Positions 39,324-46,929 of a stretch of DNA of 64,000 nt are shown here, in pieces (the stretch's first letter is position 1; each line of letters opens with the position of its first letter). Made by a program: the position numbers and the translations under genes. This DNA is from Janthinobacterium sp. BJB426 (lineage in GTDB: Bacteria > Pseudomonadota > Gammaproteobacteria > Burkholderiales > Burkholderiaceae_D): contig NZ_PDZL01000015.1 in assembly GCF_002735705.1 (NCBI RefSeq), forward strand, positions 1 through 64,000, written 5' to 3'. The notes under the pieces are model-generated. The model searched no databases. It saw only the letters and a program-made list of their open reading frames with translations, and was not told where the DNA came from.

Positions 39324-39671
39324 TTAGTCCGGCGTTTCTTTCTTGCGGAAACGCTGCATCAGCGCCATCACGACGGGCAGGGCGGTGGTGGCATGCTTGA
39401 GCAGCGCGCCGCTGGCCCGCAGCAGCGGCAGGAAACGGCGCGGGCGCACCAGCAGCAAGCCCAGCACGGCGCCCCCTATCATCAGGGGAATTTTGAAGCG
39501 CGTGGCCAGGGTGTGGCGCAGATTGCCGCCCGTGAGCGGTTCCAGCAACTGGCGCGTCTGCACGCCCAGGGCCAGCCGCTGCAGCGCGCATTCGGCCAGC
39601 AGGGCGTCGCGCCGCTGCGCCAGGCTGGCGGCCGTGTGCACATGCGACAACTTGGTGGGATGCGTGGTCAT
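39324..39671 (-). CDS. YqjK-like protein
   Basis: A 115-residue protein whose position and shape match YqjK in the yqjD-yqjE-yqjK stress operon. It has a charged helical N-terminal half (S-L-A-Q-R-R-D-A-L-L-A-E-C-A-L-Q-R-L), a hydrophobic stretch near 73-83 (I-P-L-M-I-G-G-A-V-L-G-L-L-L-V) and a basic C-terminus (M-Q-R-F-R-K-K-E). The ATG overlaps the stop of the upstream holin-like gene (ATGA), fixing the start and indicating translational coupling. Function unknown. Confidence 0.72.
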   Translation of the reverse strand: MTTHPTKLSHVHTAASLAQRRDALLAECALQRLALGVQTRQLLEPLTGGNLRHTLATRFKIPLMIGGAVLGLLLVRPRRFLPLLRASGALLKHATTALPVVMALMQRFRKKETPD

Positions 39672-40054
39672 GGCCGCTCCGATCCCCGGCGCGCCAGCAA
39701 TTGCAGCTCGTCCAGGTCTTTGTTCAGTTCGGAAAGTGTGAAGGACAGCAGTTTCGGCTTGCTGCGGAAACTGGCGCGTACGCCCAGCAGGGTGGCGATG
39801 GCGGCGACGATGAAGACGGCGGCCGTGATGGCGATGGCGGCGATGCGGTGCGTATCCCAGAACAGCACGATGACGAGGAACACGATCAATACGAGGCCGA
39901 CAAACAGGCACAGCAGTGCCAGCATGGCCAGCGCCAGATAGGACAGGAAGCGCAGCGACTCTTCTTCCATTTCCACGGCCGCCAGGGCCAGACGGGTCTG
40001 GACGATGGCGGCGAGGGTCGCTGCGACTTGGGCGACATGGTGCACGATAGCCAT
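39668..40054 (-). CDS. YqjE-like (phage-holin superfamily III) membrane protein
   Basis: A 128-residue inner-membrane protein. A charged N-terminal helix (V-E-M-E-E-E-S-L-R) is followed by two strong hydrophobic helices (about 38-66 and 70-92) and a polar Lys/Leu-rich tail. This matches the phage_holin_3_6/YqjE family, which is chromosomal and not phage-derived despite the name. It is the middle gene of a three-gene operon with the DUF883 and YqjK-like proteins, thought to act in stationary-phase or osmotic envelope stress. Confidence 0.82.
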   Translation of the reverse strand: MAIVHHVAQVAATLAAIVQTRLALAAVEMEEESLRFLSYLALAMLALLCLFVGLVLIVFLVIVLFWDTHRIAAIAITAAVFIVAAIATLLGVRASFRSKPKLLSFTLSELNKDLDELQLLARRGSERP

Positions 40055-40099
40055 ATGCTGCCTTTCGCGTCAGGAGACGGCCAAGGCCGTCGGTACTGT

Positions 40100-40456
40100 C
40101 TAGCGGCGTGACGAGGAAAGCAGCAGGCCGAACAGCACGCCGACGACGGCGCCCGCGCCCACGGCTTTCCAGGGATTGTCCTGCACGTATTCGTCGGTGG
40201 CCTTGGCCGCCTTCTTGGTACGTTCGAGCAAGTCTTCTTCCAGCTTGATCAAGTCTTTCTTGGCCGTTTCCAGCGTGGCGATGAACTTGTCCTTGACGGC
40301 TTTGACATTCTCGCCCGTCTGATCCTTGGCGCCATCGAGCCAGCCTTCCGCTTCATTGATGACGGTTTTCAAGTCGCCGACCAGTTTGTCGCGGGCCTTG
40401 TCGGCGTCGGCGAGGATGCTGTCGCTGCTGGATTTTCCGGTATGTATCGAGCTCAT
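40100..40456 (-). CDS. DUF883 family protein (YqjD/ElaB-like)
   Basis: A 118-residue protein. The long amphipathic helical domain (about 10-85) is rich in Asp, Lys and Glu (L-V-G-D-L-K-T-V-I-N-E-A-E). It is followed by the family motif D-N-P-W-K-A-V-G-A-G-A-V-V-G-V-L-F-G-L-L-L, a glycine-rich C-terminal membrane helix, and a short Arg tail. E. coli homologues YqjD and ElaB are stationary-phase, ribosome-associated inner-membrane proteins. It heads the operon and is separated from ubiA by about 108 bp. Confidence 0.88.
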   Translation of the reverse strand: MSSIHTGKSSSDSILADADKARDKLVGDLKTVINEAEGWLDGAKDQTGENVKAVKDKFIATLETAKKDLIKLEEDLLERTKKAAKATDEYVQDNPWKAVGAGAVVGVLFGLLLSSSRR

Positions 40457-40564
40457 GTATTACCTCATGGAAGTGAAACTGCACAGTGAAATACCAGTGT
40501 AGGCAACTGCGGCCAGGCTAGTCTTGCGCCGCCTCAAGGGCTACTGCGGCGCAAGGGTCATTGC

Positions 40565-41419
40565 TTAACGGAAAGCAAAGTCCAGTGCCACGCCCGCAAA
40601 CACCGCCGCTCCTAGCCAGTTATTATGCCGGAATGCCGCAAAACACGGCATACGCTCGCGTGCGCGGATCAGGGTGTAGTGGTAAACGGCGCAACCGGCC
40701 GCAACTACCAGGCCCGCGACGAACCAGTAACGCAAGCCCAGATACCAGCCGCAGGCCAGCCACAGCAGCAGGAAAACGGCATAGCAGAACATGACGATGG
40801 CCACGTCGTAGCGGCCAAAGGTGATGGCTGACGTCTTGATGCCGATTTTTAAGTCGTCATCGCGGTCGACCATCGCGTATTCCGTATCGTAGGCCACGGC
40901 CCAGAAGACATTGCCCAGCAGCAGCAGCCAGGCGACGACGGGCACGGCATCCGTGATGGCGGCAAAGCCCATGGGGATGCCGAAACCGAAGGCGATACCC
41001 AGATACGCTTGCGGGATGGCAAAGAAGCGCTTGAAGTAGGGATAGGTGCCGGCGATGATGACGGCGGCCACGGACAGCTGCTTGGTCAGCGCATTCAAGG
41101 GCAGGATCAGGCAAAAGGCCAGCACGGTCAGCACGCCGGCCACGGCCAGCGCTTCCTTGCCGCTGATGCGTCCGCTGGTGATGGGGCGCTCGGCCGTGCG
41201 CTTGACGAATTTGTCGATATCCTGGTCCGCGTAGTCGTTGATGGCGCAGCCAGCCGAGCGCATCAGGAAAGTGCCAAGAGTGAAGATGAGTAGCAGCCGC
41301 CAGTCCGGCACGCCCTGCTGCGCCAGCCACAGCGCGCACAGGGTCGGCCACAGCAGCAATACGGTACCGATAGGCTTGTCCAGCCGTATCAGGCGGAAAT
41401 ACAGCGCCAGCTTGTTCAT
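40565..41419 (-). CDS. ubiA: 4-hydroxybenzoate polyprenyltransferase
   Basis: Membrane enzyme prenylating 4-hydroxybenzoate in ubiquinone synthesis. The 284 residues have about nine transmembrane helices and both Asp-rich Mg-diphosphate sites: N-D-Y-A-D-Q-D-I-D near residue 61 and the second site [14 protein letters not shown] near 176. [14 protein letters not shown] at the N-terminus is a UbiA signature. A GATAAT (41452-41457 on the minus strand) is a plausible -10, and a palindrome overlaps the expected -35. Confidence 0.94.
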   Translation of the reverse strand: MNKLALYFRLIRLDKPIGTVLLLWPTLCALWLAQQGVPDWRLLLIFTLGTFLMRSAGCAINDYADQDIDKFVKRTAERPITSGRISGKEALAVAGVLTVLAFCLILPLNALTKQLSVAAVIIAGTYPYFKRFFAIPQAYLGIAFGFGIPMGFAAITDAVPVVAWLLLLGNVFWAVAYDTEYAMVDRDDDLKIGIKTSAITFGRYDVAIVMFCYAVFLLLWLACGWYLGLRYWFVAGLVVAAGCAVYHYTLIRARERMPCFAAFRHNNWLGAAVFAGVALDFAFR

Positions 41420-41459
41420 GGAAGACTCGATCTTGTTGAAGAGAAAGGTCGATTATCGC

Positions 41460-41483
41460 AAATAGTATGTAAATGTACTATTT
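41460..41483. promoter_or_regulatory. Palindrome between oxyR and ubiA, operator-like
   Basis: AAATAGTA (41460-41467) and TACTATTT (41476-41483) form a perfect 8-bp inverted repeat with an 8-base centre, extendable outward with one bulged T to GC pairs. It overlaps the expected -35 of ubiA. ATAG and CTAT ends recall LysR/OxyR-type half-sites, but the spacing does not match the OxyR consensus. Confidence 0.4.
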
Positions 41484-41496
41484 TGCGCCTGGGGCG

Positions 41497-42435
41497 CTAG
41501 TCGTCGTCTTCGCAGAGCGGCGTTATTCCAGGCAAGTTGCAGCTGGCGATGGCCGCGCACAGGGCGTCGATGGCGGCCTTGCGCGTAAAACTCTTGCGCC
41601 ACAGCATGACCACCCGGCGCGATGGCACGGGGGCGGCGAAGGGCCGGTATTCGAGCATGCCGTCGGTGGCGTGCATATTGGCGACGGAGGCGCGCGGCAA
41701 GACCGTCAGGCCGATGCCGCTGGCCACCATGTGGCGGATAGTTTCCAGCGAGGAACCTTCGAAGGTGCGCTGCATGCCGTTGCCGGGCGAGGAAAAACGC
41801 GCCATTTCGGGGCACACTTCCAGCACCTGGTCGCGGAAACAGTGACCATTGCCCAGCAGCAGCATGGTTTCCGATTTCAAGTCTTGCGCGGCGATTTTCT
41901 CGCGCGCCGTCCACGGATGCTGGCGCGGCATGGCGACGACGAACGGTTCGTCATACAGTTCCTGCATGGCCATGCCATGGTCGGGCAGGGGCAGGGCCAT
42001 GATGGCCACGTCCAGCTCGCCCTGGCGCAGCAATTCGAGCAGGCGAACCGTGAAGTTTTCCTGCAAGATCAAGGGCATCTGCGGTACCTGGTCTATCATG
42101 GCCTTGACCAGGGGCGGCAGCAGGTAGGGGCCGATCGTGTAGATCACGCCCAGGCGCAGGGGGCCGGCCAGCGGGTCCTTGTTCTGCTTGGCGAGTTCCT
42201 TGATGGCGGCCGTCTGTTCCAGCACGCGCTCGGCTTGCGCAATGATCTGCGCGCCCAGGGGCGTGACGGAGATTTCCGCGCCGCCCCGTTCGAACAGGAC
42301 CACGCCCAATTCGTCTTCGAGTTTCTTGATGGCCACTGACAGGGTGGGCTGGGCAACGAAGCAGGCTTCGGCGGCATGGCCGAAGTGCTTCGCTCGCGCG
42401 ACTGCAACGATATATTTCAGTTCAGTCAGTGTCAT
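41497..42435 (-). CDS. oxyR: Peroxide-sensing LysR-type regulator OxyR
   Basis: Hydrogen-peroxide-responsive transcription factor, 312 residues. The N-terminal winged helix (M-T-L-T-E-L-K-Y-I-V-A-V-A-R-A-K-H-F-G-H-A-A) is followed by the LysR substrate-binding domain. The redox cysteines fall exactly at positions 199 and 208 (G-H-C-F-R-D-Q-V-L-E-V-C), the same numbering as E. coli OxyR, so disulfide switching is expected. The start at 42435 is chosen because the family N-terminus begins there; the longer frame to 42603 crosses the divergent promoter region. It may regulate the neighbouring ubiA or redox genes elsewhere. Confidence 0.94.
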   Translation of the reverse strand: MTLTELKYIVAVARAKHFGHAAEACFVAQPTLSVAIKKLEDELGVVLFERGGAEISVTPLGAQIIAQAERVLEQTAAIKELAKQNKDPLAGPLRLGVIYTIGPYLLPPLVKAMIDQVPQMPLILQENFTVRLLELLRQGELDVAIMALPLPDHGMAMQELYDEPFVVAMPRQHPWTAREKIAAQDLKSETMLLLGNGHCFRDQVLEVCPEMARFSSPGNGMQRTFEGSSLETIRHMVASGIGLTVLPRASVANMHATDGMLEYRPFAAPVPSRRVVMLWRKSFTRKAAIDALCAAIASCNLPGITPLCEDDD

Positions 42436-42534
42436 AGGTTGATTGAAACACAGGAAGTGCTTACTTGCAATGAATGAAAGGTGGCGCAAACGTGAAACTG
42501 TGGCGCCGATGGCGTATTGTAGCGGATCGCCCCC

Positions 42535-42540
42535 TATAAT
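42535..42540 (+). promoter_or_regulatory. -10 element upstream of the DUF3717 gene
   Basis: A perfect TATAAT lies 29 bp before the ATG at 42570. No good -35 is seen at 16-18 bp, so it may need an activator; oxyR is divergent on the other side of this gap. Confidence 0.45.
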
Positions 42541-42569
42541 GCGGGACCGGGCAGCGAAGGGAGACGGCG

Positions 42570-42809
42570 ATGGAATTGCAGATGCAGGCGCTGGAAGCGG
42601 CAATCAATTATTGGCGTGCCAGGCAACCGGCGCGCGGCAATGAATACGCGCTGTCGCCGCCCGTCAGCCGCCTGGCCGGCGTGTATGCGCTGATGATTTA
42701 CTACCGGCAAGATCGCATCGCCGAAGAGGGCCTGGAGCCGGCCATCCTGGCCTTGATCGACGCCTGGCGCCGCGATGCCGGCGGCATCCAAGGCGATAGC
42801 CACGCCTGA
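42570..42809 (+). CDS. DUF3717 domain protein
   Basis: A 79-residue soluble helical protein matching DUF3717, a small Burkholderiales family of unknown function. Recognisable features are L-E-A-A-I-N-Y-W-R-A-R-Q-P near the N-terminus and L-A-G-V-Y-A-L-M-I-Y-Y-R in the middle. A GGGAGA precedes the ATG. It is followed after 33 bp by the rfaE2-like gene, so the two may be co-transcribed. Confidence 0.83.
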   Translation: MELQMQALEAAINYWRARQPARGNEYALSPPVSRLAGVYALMIYYRQDRIAEEGLEPAILALIDAWRRDAGGIQGDSHA

Positions 42810-42842
42810 GCGTGACCATATTTAACCCTACAAGAGATATTC

Positions 42843-43325
42843 ATGCCTGATTTTGAAAACAAACTGTGCGGCCGTGACGAATTGCGCGCCCGCGCCGCGG
42901 CCCTGCCGAAACCGGTGGTGGTGACGAACGGCGTGTTCGACATTTTGCACCGTGGCCACGTGACGTATCTGGCGCAGGCGCGCGCGCTGGGCGCTTCGCT
43001 GATCGTTGCCGTGAATACCGATGCTTCGGTGAAACGCCTGGGCAAGGGCGATGACCGCCCCCTGAACAACTGCGAAGACCGCATGGCCGTGCTGGCCGCA
43101 TTGGAAGCGGTGAGCCTGGTGGTGCCGTTCTCGGAAGACAGTGCCCTGGAAGTGGTGCAGGATATCGAGCCGGAAATCTATGCCAAGGGCGGCGACTACG
43201 ACATGGCGGCCATTCCCGAAGGCAAGGCCGTGCTCGCATATGGCGGCCAGGCCGTGGCCATCGATTTCGAGCACGACCGCTCGACCACCAAGCTGTTGAC
43301 GAAAGTGCGGACGCAGCAAGGCTGA
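42843..43325 (+). CDS. rfaE2: D-glycero-beta-D-manno-heptose 1-phosphate adenylyltransferase
   Basis: Nucleotidyltransferase making ADP-heptose for the lipopolysaccharide inner core. It corresponds to the C-terminal half of E. coli HldE as a separate 160-residue protein. The signature V-V-T-N-G-V-F-D-I-L-H-R-G-H-V-T-Y-L contains the H-x-G-H nucleotide-binding motif; N-T-D-A-S-V-K-R-L-G-K and G-G-D-Y also match. The separate kinase domain gene (rfaE1) is not in the window. RBS-like AAGAGA precedes the ATG. Confidence 0.92.
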   Translation: MPDFENKLCGRDELRARAAALPKPVVVTNGVFDILHRGHVTYLAQARALGASLIVAVNTDASVKRLGKGDDRPLNNCEDRMAVLAALEAVSLVVPFSEDSALEVVQDIEPEIYAKGGDYDMAAIPEGKAVLAYGGQAVAIDFEHDRSTTKLLTKVRTQQG

Positions 43326-43451
43326 GGAAGCTCGTCAATGTTTCCATACAGATAAAAAGACGTTACTATGAGAACTGCTAGGGCTGCGACTTCGTTTCGA
43401 CAGCCCCAGCACGTTACACCGTCTGAATGCATTGCTAGTCATAGAAAATAA

Positions 43452-44936
43452 ATGGATCATAAAACTTCTGGGGATTGGCCACTGCCCTCCGGCGCCTGGC
43501 ACGTGGATGACGAGGGCGCGTGGAGCATGCAGCGCAGCGCGGACGGCCAGAACGTCTCGCCCTTGGTGAGCCATGCCGATATCGGCAAGCTGATGCATGC
43601 GCGGCGCCTGCCCGTAGCGGCCGGCGCGTCCGTGCGGCAGTTTCCGCCCGAATTTGCGTTCGACCCCGCCTCGGGCGCGGCCTTGCAAGTGCCGCCCGAC
43701 GCGGCCGCCATGTCGCCCTGGGTGCCGCCCTACGGCGCCTATCCCGTCAGCGACGTGCCGCCAACCGGCCCGGCCGGCTTGCGCCAGGCCAGCGTACCCC
43801 TGAAACTGGCCGACCAGCGCGCGCGTGAAGAGCATGCGCAGGCCGATGCCTCGCTGCCCATGCCGCCGCCCGGCGAATACGAATTCTTTTCCGCCCAGTT
43901 CGGCACCAGCGCTGCCGCGCTGCTGGCGCTCGAACCGCGCAAGGCCGTCTTGCACGCCTGGCTGCCCGCCTCGAAACGCTGGCTGGCGCTGGATCCCGAC
44001 TATGGCAGCCTGCTGGCCGAATCGGACCTGGCCCACGGCGCCTGGCGCGCCGAGCTGGTGCCGGAGTTCAATAGCGTGCTGGTCTTGCCGACCAGTCATG
44101 GTCTGGCCTGCATCCGTCCCGACGTGCCATCGCTGACCTACGTGGTCGAGCATGTGGGCGGCGCGCCATGCGTGGCCGCGCCCGTCTGGTTCCAGAACCG
44201 CCTGTGGGCGCCCCTGCGCGACGACGATGGCCGCATCCGCTTCGTCAACCTTGATGCGCAACAAAAGCCGGGCAGCGACGTGCTGCTCGACGGCGTGCTC
44301 GACCTAGGCACCGTCAGCGCCCCCGTCGCCTACAACCGCATGGCCGTGTGGCCTTGCGCCAACGGCCAGCTGCGCCTGCAATTGCAGCCGGATGGCAACG
44401 TGGCCGCCTCGTTCACACCGTGGCCCGAAGGGCTGGTGCCGCATTTCGAATTCGGCAGCCCGTACGTGTCGCGCGATGGCGGCCTGTGGCAGCTGTGCTT
44501 CGAGCGCAGCCGCGGCACCTATGTCTACGTGAAACTGGGCGCGCAGTCCGAGCGGGCCGACGCGCTGGCGCCGCGCCTGTGTTCGGGCAGCTTCAATTAC
44601 CGCTTCGCCACCAAGCTGAAAACGGCGCCGTGGGAAGAGCCGGAACACGGCGACGATGGCGGCAAGAATCAGGCCGTCATGCCGCTGCTGGAGTCAAGCG
44701 GCGGCAACAGCGTCTTTGGCGTGAAGTTCGCTACCAGCGCCGGCCTGTCGAGCGTGCTGCGCTCGAACGAGCGCCTGGCGGCCCAGCTGGTGCAGGACGA
44801 TGAGTTGCGCGAAACCGTGTTTCATACCTTTGCCGTCAGCGAGCCGTGGCGGGTGCGCCTGTTTGTGCATGAAGGCACCTTGTGGGCGTATCACCCCTTG
44901 TTGTCGCGCATCGATGGCTGGGCCTTGCAGGCATGA
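43452..44936 (+). CDS. Cytoplasmic protein of unknown fold, first gene of the tubulin-like operon
   Basis: A 494-residue protein that I do not recognise. It has no signal peptide or membrane helix. Many regularly spaced strand-like blocks with W/L-W and aromatic residues (for example W-F-Q-N-R-L-W-A-P-L, Y-N-R-M-A-V-W-P, G-G-L-W-Q-L-C-F, E-G-T-L-W-A-Y-H) suggest a beta-propeller or similar all-beta repeat. A Pro-rich loop (P-M-P-P-P-G-E-Y) lies near residue 138. The ATG at 43452 lacks a strong ribosome-binding site. The last bases overlap the next gene by 4 bp (ATGA), so it is coupled to the membrane vWA-like protein. A weak promoter (TTTCCA 43341, TACTAT 43364, 17-bp spacing) lies upstream. 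Confidence 0.72.
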   Translation: MDHKTSGDWPLPSGAWHVDDEGAWSMQRSADGQNVSPLVSHADIGKLMHARRLPVAAGASVRQFPPEFAFDPASGAALQVPPDAAAMSPWVPPYGAYPVSDVPPTGPAGLRQASVPLKLADQRAREEHAQADASLPMPPPGEYEFFSAQFGTSAAALLALEPRKAVLHAWLPASKRWLALDPDYGSLLAESDLAHGAWRAELVPEFNSVLVLPTSHGLACIRPDVPSLTYVVEHVGGAPCVAAPVWFQNRLWAPLRDDDGRIRFVNLDAQQKPGSDVLLDGVLDLGTVSAPVAYNRMAVWPCANGQLRLQLQPDGNVAASFTPWPEGLVPHFEFGSPYVSRDGGLWQLCFERSRGTYVYVKLGAQSERADALAPRLCSGSFNYRFATKLKTAPWEEPEHGDDGGKNQAVMPLLESSGGNSVFGVKFATSAGLSSVLRSNERLAAQLVQDDELRETVFHTFAVSEPWRVRLFVHEGTLWAYHPLLSRIDGWALQA

Positions 44937-46408
44937 AAACGCGCGCCCTGATCGCGGCCGGCGCCGCCTTGCTCGCCTTCGCCACCGCCAGCGTGCAGGC
45001 GGCCGGCATCCAGCAAGCGTTCCTCGTGCAAAACTCGGGCTGGATGGAGCCGTTCTATACGGATGAGCATTCGCAGCTGAAAGCCCTGGTGGGCGCCGTG
45101 GCGCAGGCCGCCACGAGCCCGTCCGACAAGGTCTACACGCTGGCCTTCAGCCAGAGCAGCGGCGCGCACGTGTCGCCGTCGCTGCTGGGGCAAGGGCAGG
45201 GCGGCGCCGGCGTGGCGGGCCAGCTGGCCAATCTCGGCCTGGCGCGCAAGAGCGCCGGCGGCGCGCTGGCCGACACGGATTTCCAGGAAGCCGTCACCAA
45301 GACCATCACGGGCCCGTTCCAGTCCGCCTCCGGCATCGTGTGGATTTTTACCAATAACAAGAACAGCCCCAACAACGACAGCCAGACGGCCGAGCGCAAC
45401 CGCGACTTTTACCGCCTGCTGCACCTGGAACCGTCGATCACCAAGACGGTGGTGTTTCCGTTGCGCATGCCCGTGCAGGGCAAGCTGTACAGCGCCAAGG
45501 GCTTGATGGTGTATGCGCTCGCGTATGGCCAGCCGGCGTCCGAGGCTTTGACCCGCATCCTGGCAGAAGGGCGCTTGTCGCAAGTGCTGACGCGCCCGCC
45601 CGCCCGCCTGAAACCGGTGGACCAGGATGCCGTGCGCATCGTGCCCCAGTCCGTCAAGAACAGCGCCAATGTGCACGCCAGCCTGGGCCGCGACGGGCGC
45701 ACCATCGTCCTCGACGTCGATGCGGCCAACCTGGTGCCGCAAGTGGTGCTGCAGGCGTCCCTGCAAAACATGTTTTTCCCGTACGTGATCGACAGCGCCA
45801 GGGTGCACGCCAGTCTGGCGGGCCAGAATGCGCCCCTGCACGTTGCGCCAGATCAAATCCGCCAGCTGCAGCCGGGCGCCAGCCAGTCCGTGCAGGTACA
45901 GTTTGCGCTGCCGATGGCGCAGATTCCGTCGCCGTGGTCGGCGCAGGCGATTGCCGCCATGGGCAAGCAGGTGATGCTGCCGATGCAGGCGCAGGTGGGC
46001 CTGTCGGAACAGCGGCTGGCGCTGGCGTCCAGTTTTGGCAAGGATTTGCAGGAACTGTTCCCTGGCGACCCGATATCCAGCATGTTCACGCCGCCCGACA
46101 GCGTGCGCGCGTCGCAGGCGACGATACCGCTGCTGGTGCGCATCCAGTATCCGCTGCTGCCCGTGCTGGTGATCCTCGGCGGCGTGCTGGCGCTGGTGCT
46201 GGGTTTGCTGGCGCTGGGCCTGGTCAGCACGCGCGCCACGCGCTACAAGGTGCTGGCCGACGGCGTGCAGCGGCAAGTGCTGTTGAAACCATTCAAGAGC
46301 GTGCAGATCCGCGATGATGACGGCCGAGATATTGGCGAACTCAAGCGGGGTATGGGCAAGCCGGCCGTCGTGCGCGTGGCCGAAGGCCATACCCTGAGCC
46401 TGGCCTGA
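44933..46408 (+). CDS. Periplasmic vWA-like protein with C-terminal membrane anchor
   Basis: A 491-residue protein. A signal peptide (about 1-24, ending S-V-Q-A-A) is followed by a fold resembling a von Willebrand A domain: first strand A-F-L-V-Q-N-S-G-W-M, then K-V-Y-T-L-A-F-S, and a later strand I-V-W-I-F-T-N-N-K-N-S. The metal-binding D-x-S-x-S of canonical vWA domains is replaced by Q-N-S-G-W, so the site looks degenerate. A beta-rich middle region follows. One transmembrane helix lies near residues 405-430, with a cytoplasmic tail of about 60 residues ending G-H-T-L-S-L. The start at 44933 overlaps the upstream stop. It could link periplasmic partners to the cytoplasmic tubulin-like protein. 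The vWA assignment is by eye and needs a profile search. Confidence 0.7.
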   Translation: MKTRALIAAGAALLAFATASVQAAGIQQAFLVQNSGWMEPFYTDEHSQLKALVGAVAQAATSPSDKVYTLAFSQSSGAHVSPSLLGQGQGGAGVAGQLANLGLARKSAGGALADTDFQEAVTKTITGPFQSASGIVWIFTNNKNSPNNDSQTAERNRDFYRLLHLEPSITKTVVFPLRMPVQGKLYSAKGLMVYALAYGQPASEALTRILAEGRLSQVLTRPPARLKPVDQDAVRIVPQSVKNSANVHASLGRDGRTIVLDVDAANLVPQVVLQASLQNMFFPYVIDSARVHASLAGQNAPLHVAPDQIRQLQPGASQSVQVQFALPMAQIPSPWSAQAIAAMGKQVMLPMQAQVGLSEQRLALASSFGKDLQELFPGDPISSMFTPPDSVRASQATIPLLVRIQYPLLPVLVILGGVLALVLGLLALGLVSTRATRYKVLADGVQRQVLLKPFKSVQIRDDDGRDIGELKRGMGKPAVVRVAEGHTLSLA

Positions 46409-46452
46409 TCACGATTTCCTTTTAAACTATTCAAATCCACCAGAGGCATACC

Positions 46453-46893
46453 ATGGCGCAAGAGACTCCTAAAGACAACACAGGTTTTACCCTGCCGGCC
46501 CCGGCGTCCGCTCCACCCGCCGCGGACGCACCGGCCGCCAGCGCAGCCGCTACCACCGCAACGACCGAACCTGCGCCCGCGCTCGATCCTGTCAGCACGA
46601 CCGATACCTCGTCGCGCGACACCCTGGTCGGCGGCGTCGTGCTGTTGCTGCTGTTCATCGCTTTTTTCTTTGCCAAGAATGCCTATGCGAATGGCCTGGT
46701 GGCCAAGCGCGTGCCGCCGAACAAGGCTAATGCCTCGGGCTGGTGGCTGTTCATCTTCCTGGCCAGCCTGGCGACCGGTGTCGTGCTGGCCGCCGTGAAC
46801 GCGCATAAATTCCTCGCGCCATTGTTCATGGGACCGCTGGTGCTGGTGGGTCTGGTCGCCCTGTTGCTGACATTCACCTCGAGCCGCCGCTAA
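46453..46893 (+). CDS. Three-helix membrane protein of the tubulin-like operon
   Basis: A 146-residue inner-membrane protein. Residues 1-58 are low-complexity Ala/Pro/Thr-rich and probably cytoplasmic. Three hydrophobic helices follow at about 60-78, 97-115 and 122-141, with a conserved-looking loop A-K-R-V-P-P-N-K-A-N between the first two and a short Arg tail. No family is recognised. It lies between the vWA-like and tubulin-like genes with 44-bp and 36-bp gaps, and may recruit the tubulin-like protein to the membrane. Confidence 0.72.
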   Translation: MAQETPKDNTGFTLPAPASAPPAADAPAASAAATTATTEPAPALDPVSTTDTSSRDTLVGGVVLLLLFIAFFFAKNAYANGLVAKRVPPNKANASGWWLFIFLASLATGVVLAAVNAHKFLAPLFMGPLVLVGLVALLLTFTSSRR

Positions 46894-46929
46894 GAGCACG
46901 CCGTAACACGCATCATCGAAGGAACCACC

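Noticed and set aside
39668-40054. Holin-like gene considered as a prophage remnant
   Set aside because: It sits in a YqjD/YqjE/YqjK-type chromosomal operon with no phage genes nearby; the family name is misleading.
43381-43406. GGGCTG/CAGCCC hairpin after rfaE2 considered as a terminator
   Set aside because: Stem is short, has a bulge and no T-tract follows, so termination is not supported; it may be incidental.
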